Under the pieces are notes generated by a model, which saw only the letters and a program-made list of their open reading frames with translations, had not been told where the DNA came from and did no database searches. DNA of 34,203 nt from an uncultured Lachnospiraceae bacterium. GTDB taxonomy: Bacteria; Bacillota; Clostridia; Lachnospirales; Lachnospiraceae. The position numbers and the translations under genes are program-made. Positions 33,146-34,203 of this stretch are shown one piece after another. How positions within the stretch are numbered: position 1 is the stretch's first letter; every line of letters starts with the position of its first letter. The stretch lies in contig CAMKQB010000020.1 of the NCBI GenBank assembly GCA_946414825.1, positions 1-34,203 on the forward strand, written 5' to 3'.

Positions 33146-33174
33146 AGTATAACATAAGAAATTATTCACTTCAA
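33146..33174 (-). promoter_or_regulatory. Sigma-A promoter of rnpB
   Basis: On the minus strand TTGAAG (33174-33169) and TATACT (33151-33146), spacing 17. Transcription would start at about 33139, exactly where P1 begins, which supports both calls. Confidence 0.82.
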
Positions 33175-33194
33175 GAAGTAAATGGAGGACCCAA

Positions 33195-34203
33195 ATGAAA
33201 AGGTTAATAGTATTTGTATTACTGACGACGATGATTCTTTTAGTCTCGAATATGAATATAGATGCTGCCGGTTCTGGATATGCACTGGCTTTAACATCGG
33301 AGATTGCCACTAGTGGTGATTATTATAAAGTCAATGTTGATATAGAGAGTAAAGAAAAGAATTTCTCCGGAACCGTCAGAGTTGTTGTTGAAAACAGTAA
33401 CTCTTCTCTTGTTGGATATGAAACCATTGTTTCAGTCCCAAAAGGAAATACCAAAACATATACAGTTGATATCCCTGTAAGAAGCGTAAATACTAACAAA
33501 GAGATTACTATCTACTTATATGATACAAGTGGTAAAAAAGAGTATTCAGAAAAGTTTAGATCAGTATTTGGTAAAAATGCTAATTACATAAATATCGGAA
33601 TGCTGGCAGATAATCCGGACAAAATATCGGCACTGGATATGGGTGGTGATTTTGTAGAATACTACGAAGAGAAATATCAGATAATGCTTGATGAGGTTGT
33701 TCTTGACGACATAACAGACCAGCTCGATAGATGTGACATTTTAGTAATTGATAATTATGACACTTCAACTATATCGGAAGAGATTATTTCCGAGATAGAA
33801 GAGTGGGTAAATGCTGGTGGAATTCTTTATATCGGTACAGGAGGGACTATGGATAGAACCGTTTCAGGCTTTGATGATGGTTTTCTTGGTATAGAGTCCA
33901 GAGGTACTTATCACGATGAAAAGTACTATACAGGAAATGATTATGCGGAACATGAACTGGTGGATATAGACTATTCACTTGCATATACAAATATTAGTAA
34001 TGTTGATAATCATATAATGATGGGAAACGGAATGATTGTTCATTCAACATTTGATCTGGAGGATCTGACTGAGGAGGATAATTATAATCTGAATAATTTC
34101 TATACATTTATTTTATCTCATCTGGTAGGATCTGGTGGTAATAATTATAATAATAACTTTTCTATGTATGATCTGGAAGATTTCCAGGGATATATGGAAA
34201 AGC
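33195..34203 (+). CDS. Secreted protein of unknown function, 3'-truncated
   Basis: Open from ATG 33195 (GGAGG at 33184-33188) to the window edge, 336 codons with no stop. The signal peptide MKRLIVFVLLTTMILLVSNM is followed by a beta-rich domain of about 100 residues (GTVRVVVENSNSSLVGYE, an immunoglobulin- or BsuPI-like pattern). A Rossmann-like part follows, with NIGMLADNP, CDILVIDNYDT and EEWVNAGGILYIGTGG (about 135-220). The last segment resembles the glutamine-amidotransferase-like/DUF4350-type modules that sense or bind something at the cell surface. Later parts may include membrane helices beyond the window. The function is unknown. Confidence 0.8.
   Translation, partial: MKRLIVFVLLTTMILLVSNMNIDAAGSGYALALTSEIATSGDYYKVNVDIESKEKNFSGTVRVVVENSNSSLVGYETIVSVPKGNTKTYTVDIPVRSVNTNKEITIYLYDTSGKKEYSEKFRSVFGKNANYINIGMLADNPDKISALDMGGDFVEYYEEKYQIMLDEVVLDDITDQLDRCDILVIDNYDTSTISEEIISEIEEWVNAGGILYIGTGGTMDRTVSGFDDGFLGIESRGTYHDEKYYTGNDYAEHELVDIDYSLAYTNISNVDNHIMMGNGMIVHSTFDLEDLTEEDNYNLNNFYTFILSHLVGSGGNNYNNNFSMYDLEDFQGYMEK

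Overview
The window looks like chromosome of a low-GC Firmicute of the Lachnospiraceae (Butyrivibrio/Pseudobutyrivibrio-like). The reasons are the AT-rich codon use, strong AGGAGG-type ribosome sites, TTG and GTG starts, T/E-rich linkers after lipoprotein signals, the DUF624 and DUF1836 families, and the dgt-dnaG-rpoD-trmK order. Genus assignment is inference; no 16S gene is present.

Layout. 1-1562: 3' part of a membrane protein with a 33-bp tandem repeat. 1686-6651: folate salvage (5-formyl-THF cyclo-ligase), purA, a glycerol-1-phosphate-dehydrogenase-like enzyme, an HD-domain protein and citrate synthase, all rightward. 6726-7931: NADP-isocitrate dehydrogenase, convergent with citrate synthase across a perfect 23-bp hairpin; the two supply 2-oxoglutarate. 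8031-15650: a leftward HAD phosphatase, then a rightward run of a PH-like membrane protein, biotin ligase, cytosolic alpha-amylase, a YerC-type TrpR-like regulator, a CBS/CorC membrane protein, DUF1836 and an ABC-F ATPase. 15662-15865: a long imperfect palindrome with perfect 25-bp ends. 15876-16643: a leftward membrane-anchored protein.

16770-26064 is the unusual part. A promoter drives a complete CUT1-type sugar transporter operon (lipoprotein binding protein, two permeases). A tyrosine recombinase gene follows, flanked on one side by six helically phased 9-mers. Then comes a second, diverged copy of the operon in inverted orientation. The second binding-protein gene is open from its linker to its stop codon, but has no promoter, ribosome site, start codon or signal peptide. 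It begins exactly where a perfect 40-bp inverted repeat shared with the first copy begins, and a terminator (that of the DUF624 gene) lies just outside. Recombination between the two 40-bp repeats would invert about 8.04 kb and join the single promoter and signal peptide, in frame, to the other transporter. I propose this as a candidate invertible transporter-switching locus; no second orientation can be seen from one sequence.

26204-32771: core genes dgt, dnaG, rpoD, trmK and a TGS/uridine-kinase-like protein. 32804-33138 (minus): RNase P RNA with a good sigma-A promoter. 33195-end: 5' part of a secreted protein gene that runs out of the window.
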